The notes under the pieces are model-generated. The model was not told the DNA's origin, did no database searches, and saw only the letters and a list, made by a program, of their open reading frames with translations. A program made the position numbers and the translations under genes. DNA of 64,000 nucleotides from an uncultured Clostridia bacterium. GTDB lineage: Bacteria; Bacillota; Clostridia; Oscillospirales; Oscillospiraceae. Below are positions 60,919-64,000 of the stretch, piece after piece (position 1 is the stretch's first letter; every line of letters begins with the position of its first letter). The DNA is taken from positions 6,554 through 70,553 of the forward strand of contig CALCRH010000259.1 of assembly GCA_937894515.1 (NCBI GenBank), given 5' to 3'.

Positions 60919-61072
60919 GAAATTTCCCCCTTCTCAGTCCAGAAGGGGGAAATTATTTGTATCATATGATGTGTGAATATGATGTGAAAAAAGCGAGAAA
61001 AAGTTTTCTAAAAAATTTTTAAAAAATTTTTTAGATTTACCGAAAATGGGCAAAAAAGTTGCAAAAAACGCT
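60871..61072 (+). repeat. 202-bp direct repeat, right copy flanking the cobalamin island
   Basis: Right copy of 51301-51502. It contains the end of the 70-aa gene, a hairpin (about 60920-60954) that can terminate the ECF operon, and the same A/T-rich tail ending AAAAAACGCT. The two copies lie 9570 bases apart in the same orientation. Sequence diverges immediately outside the repeat on both sides. The following stretch to 61206 shows no gene I can support. Confidence 0.9.
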
Positions 61073-61206
61073 AACTATACACCACACCTACTTGACTTGA
61101 ATAGGCCGGGTGTATCCACAGGTACCTATACAAGTGGGACCTCGCAGTCTACATGAAGAAGTCGGTATGATAAAAATTGCATGGCGAGAACCGGACAACG
61201 GCTACT

Positions 61207-61749
61207 CTATCTCAACACTGTCTTCTTGATTTTTCTGTCAGCTGCTTTCACAATGCTGTAAGCAACAAACGCAAAGAGAATACCCAGTGCAATGCCGAAG
61301 AGTACATCCGTTGGGAAATGAACGAAGAGATAGAGCCTTCCGAAGGCAACGATGAGCGCAATGACGCCGACCACTATGCCGAACTTTTTATGCCACGAGA
61401 AGACTGATGCCGCTGCGGCAAAGGCCCATGCAGAATGGGTGGACGGGCATGAGAAACTCGATGGACGCGATACCAAAAGCGCAACTGTTTCGTCAATGTG
61501 ACAGGGGCGCGGTCGTGCGATCAAATCCTTTAGCCCATACTGACCAACCACAAAAACTATCGCGTAGGAAATTAGAATGGTAAAACCTGTTTTGCGTGTC
61601 TTTTTGAAGAATAGGAGCAATACAGCCAATATAACCCACAGCTGCCCGTATGACCCCGTGATATTCATGACCGCAAGAATAAACCTATCCAGAAAACCAG
61701 TGTGGATATTCTGGATGGCATAAAGAATAGAAAATTCTAACTGTTGCAT
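61207..61749 (-). CDS. PAP2-superfamily membrane phosphatase
   Basis: 180 aa with about five membrane helices. The three PAP2 motifs are complete: KDLIARPRP, the central PSTHS with the catalytic-site histidine, and GRLYLFVHFPTDV with the nucleophile histidine. Members dephosphorylate lipid phosphates such as undecaprenyl pyrophosphate or phosphatidic acid at the outer membrane face. GAGGAAG precedes the ATG. Not clearly linked to its neighbours. Confidence 0.9.
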   Translation of the reverse strand: MQQLEFSILYAIQNIHTGFLDRFILAVMNITGSYGQLWVILAVLLLFFKKTRKTGFTILISYAIVFVVGQYGLKDLIARPRPCHIDETVALLVSRPSSFSCPSTHSAWAFAAAASVFSWHKKFGIVVGVIALIVAFGRLYLFVHFPTDVLFGIALGILFAFVAYSIVKAADRKIKKTVLR

Positions 61750-61860
61750 GCCAATACTTCCTCATTCGTTTTTTTGCCGCGTATATCTTCACTTCTGCGG
61801 TATGCTCTTTTCCAAAATTATAATTCTTTATCCCGCATAAGTCCTACGCATAACGTATAT

Positions 61861-63861
61861 CTATTCCTCAAACAAAATTTTTTCCAACTCACGGATATCA
61901 TCTGTAAATGCGTTTTCTGTCATTTTAATTTCTTTTCCGTTTATGAGCAGGATGCTATCCTTATTGGTATTGAATTCCTGCCAGTCAATTTTCTGAACGC
62001 CCTTCAATTCGTTCTTAAAAAACTCCATCGGCTTTCCATTGATGAATTTTCCAACGAATGCCTGCATTATCTCCGTAAGGTTCTGGTCATTCAGGTATCC
62101 CATCTGCTCTGCAATTCTATCATTTCCCAGTATAGTGGTAACGATAGAAACCGTATTCGCCGTCAGCTTATCAATATTGCCTTTCACATCCCAATAGAAA
62201 CATCTGACTTTGCTGCCACTCTTCGCCAGAGTTCTGCAGTCGTGAAGCACACTGGCTTTATACTGGAAATCCGCCAGAAGGGATCTTTTCGCCTCTGAAA
62301 CACTCAAGCCGGACTGCTGATATTTCAGGAGCAGCGCATCCAGCTTGTCTGCTTTCTTCGCACCGACGAAGTCTGCAAGCTCAGCATAATACATTTCAAC
62401 CAAATCATCCAGGGAAACGTCCCCAGCCAGCATTGCCTGCCAGGTACTGATGTCATCCGCTGCAATACCGAAAATGAACTCGACATCGGACGCCGCGCCC
62501 TTTTGGTACTCAGAATCGACATCCTGCGGAACAAGTCTTCCGTCCCTTGGAGGAAGCTCCAACAGGTCGTAATGGTTGTTACTGAAATTTTTGAGCTGCT
62601 CAGATTGGACCGCTTTCATTTCAGATACACTCTTCGCATGAAATTCTTCCAGAAGCAATTTCCCGAGCAGGGAGGCTTTCACATTGCCGATTGGCGTGTC
62701 ATTCAAGGAAGAGCATATGATCAAAGCCCGTCTGAACAGGCCCTTGGCTTCCTTCACCGCAGCAAGCATCTCGATGCAGCTACCTCCGGCACTGTCACCG
62801 GCCACAGTGATATTTTCAGGATTGCCGCCAAATGCAGATATGTTTGCTTTGATCCATTTCAGTGCTTCAATCTGGTCAAGCAAAGACAGTGTTGTGCTTT
62901 CTTCATACATATCTGCATCCGAGCAGACTGATGAATTGAAGGCAACAGTACCAAATACACCGAAACGATAATTGATGCTGACAAATACTGCATCAGGAAT
63001 GTTCTTGGCGAGATTATCTAAATGATACAACGGATGTACACTGCCACCGCAACGACCGTCTCCGCCGTGAATATAGACGAATACAGGTTTTGAGACATTT
63101 GGCTCCAGCTTCGCGGTCCAGATGTTCAGATTCAGGCAGTCTTCGTCCTGCTTAGCTTTGGCAAGGATGTTATGCGTGCTGTCCGGTTGAATTTCGGAAG
63201 CACCGAAATAATACGCCTCAAAGGTCTTGTCTGTGGCGTCTACGGGTAACGGCCTTTTCCACCGATTTTCCCCAACAGGCGCTTTCGCGTAAGGAATGCC
63301 GAGAAAACTCACGCCGTTCTTACTTTTTTTGCCGATGAAGGTTCCACCATAGGTTTTGACGGCAGGATCTTTGCCGCTATAATTAGTGATCTCCTTGTTA
63401 TCATCCATAAACGGCTGCAGCACTTGTTCTGATTCTTTATCAACGATAAAGCCAGATTCTCCCGTACCGTATTTCTCAAGCAGCTTTTTCCGTTTTATTG
63501 CGTTGATCGCCATAGTAGCAAGGAAAGTTGCAACCGGAATTACGACGGAAAAGGTCAGTTCTTCACCGACATCTTCCCAAAGTGAGTAAGCAAAGTATTT
63601 GGAAAGTAAGCTGTATCCGGCAAGGAACATCAGTATTACGCAAGCAAATACAGCATATCTCTTTTTTTCGCTTTTTTGCACATAACTGCTGAAAATGATT
63701 TTCTCTGCAATGGTTTCAGCTGTTATTCCCAGCGCAAAACAGATGATGATGCTGACAATCGGGTGAAAATTGAAAGCGCTTGGGACGGCATAGCCGAAAC
63801 CATAGCCCATTGCACTGATAAAGGATACCATTATTGCATCAAGAGTAACTACTTTTTTCAT
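61861..63861 (-). CDS. Carboxylesterase type-B-like protein with N-terminal membrane domain
   Basis: 666 aa from the ATG at 63861 (AAAGG upstream; GTG at 63873 is possible). The first 130 residues hold about four membrane helices. From about 165 on it is type-B carboxylesterase-like: FLGIPYAKAPVGENRWK, EDCLNLNIW, an altered oxyanion segment IHGGDGRCGG, NYRFGVFG, and the nucleophile elbow VAGDSAGGS (Ser357). The catalytic His region (GAxHGxEL) usually found after the YWDV-like stretch is not recognisable; that position reads KGNIDKLTAN. The membrane fusion is unusual for the family. It may be a degenerate or altered enzyme. Confidence 0.82.
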   Translation of the reverse strand: MKKVVTLDAIMVSFISAMGYGFGYAVPSAFNFHPIVSIIICFALGITAETIAEKIIFSSYVQKSEKKRYAVFACVILMFLAGYSLLSKYFAYSLWEDVGEELTFSVVIPVATFLATMAINAIKRKKLLEKYGTGESGFIVDKESEQVLQPFMDDNKEITNYSGKDPAVKTYGGTFIGKKSKNGVSFLGIPYAKAPVGENRWKRPLPVDATDKTFEAYYFGASEIQPDSTHNILAKAKQDEDCLNLNIWTAKLEPNVSKPVFVYIHGGDGRCGGSVHPLYHLDNLAKNIPDAVFVSINYRFGVFGTVAFNSSVCSDADMYEESTTLSLLDQIEALKWIKANISAFGGNPENITVAGDSAGGSCIEMLAAVKEAKGLFRRALIICSSLNDTPIGNVKASLLGKLLLEEFHAKSVSEMKAVQSEQLKNFSNNHYDLLELPPRDGRLVPQDVDSEYQKGAASDVEFIFGIAADDISTWQAMLAGDVSLDDLVEMYYAELADFVGAKKADKLDALLLKYQQSGLSVSEAKRSLLADFQYKASVLHDCRTLAKSGSKVRCFYWDVKGNIDKLTANTVSIVTTILGNDRIAEQMGYLNDQNLTEIMQAFVGKFINGKPMEFFKNELKGVQKIDWQEFNTNKDSILLINGKEIKMTENAFTDDIRELEKILFEE

Positions 63862-64000
63862 ATCAATATACACACCTTTCTAAGCCTGTTGCCGACCCGC
63901 TCAGAAACGTTTGAGAACGGACAGGCTCATTGTATCGTGACCGGTATCTCCGCTTTGTGGCGGCATTTTTTCAGCAATGCTTTTTGTTCTTTTGTTTTCA

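Noticed and set aside
61073..61206. Possible transposase remnant after the right direct repeat
   Set aside because: A short reading frame with several aromatic residues is visible, but it is too short and unrecognised to support a call.

Overview
The window looks like a chromosomal segment of a gut Clostridia, most probably order Oscillospirales (Oscillospiraceae-like). The grounds are Firmicutes-type Shine-Dalgarno sites (AGGAGG), near-consensus sigma-A promoters with 17-base spacers, a Clostridia-style housekeeping set (smc-ftsY, RqcH, Mini-RNase III, TepA-like peptidase, TsaB/TsaE) and cohesin/dockerin modules. The genus assignment is inference. No tRNA, rRNA, CRISPR array or complete transposase gene was recognised.

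Layout. 1-3.7 kb: start of ftsY and all of smc on the minus strand. 3.8-9.8 kb: an orphan cysteine-rich peptide with a double-glycine leader, an FMN-dependent alpha-hydroxy-acid dehydrogenase, a CstA-type transporter, a ClpP-like peptidase, an orphan solute-binding lipoprotein and a 267-bp hairpin-rich inverted-repeat block. 9.8-19.4 kb: a tightly packed eight-gene minus-strand operon, ddl-murF-ABC-F-flavodoxin-prfA-LUD-[Sua5/TsaC::CoaE fusion]-M18 aminopeptidase. 19.5-22.6 kb: a RodA-type SEDS protein, and divergent tsaE-tsaB-upp. 22.6-29.3 kb: an F-type ATP synthase operon with an unusual architecture, in which b-type stalk, delta C-terminal domain and alpha are fused in one reading frame and epsilon is short. 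29.4-33.7 kb: a frameshifted SGNH hydrolase facing a secreted CotH-type kinase-like protein. 33.7-41.0 kb: a five-gene operon (adenylate-forming ligase, two HGSNAT/DUF5009-like membrane acyltransferases, a MacB/FtsX-type ABC exporter). 41.1-48.2 kb: rimM-trmD, a LysR regulator, xpt, a GMP synthase lacking the glutaminase domain, rqcH and mrnC. 48.4-51.3 kb: a secreted CFI-box protein and a HipA-like kinase/HTH pair behind a palindromic operator. 51.3-61.1 kb: an island bounded by 202-bp direct repeats. 61.2-63.9 kb: a PAP2 phosphatase and a membrane-tethered carboxylesterase-like protein.

The most exciting system is the 51.6-60.7 kb island. A consensus promoter and a cobalamin riboswitch with an attenuator hairpin precede one continuous transcription unit. 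It encodes a small unknown protein, a 940-aa secreted protein (alpha/alpha-barrel repeats, cohesin-like region, dockerin), a membrane-anchored cohesin, a lipoprotein ending in a DUF4430 (transcobalamin C-terminal-like) domain, EcfT, and one polypeptide that fuses two ECF ATPases to an S component. The barrel and DUF4430 parts together mirror intrinsic factor/transcobalamin, so I read this as a surface cobalamin-capture machine assembled by dockerin-cohesin contact and feeding an ECF importer. The riboswitch and domain arrangement are visible in the sequence; the ligand and the complex are inference.
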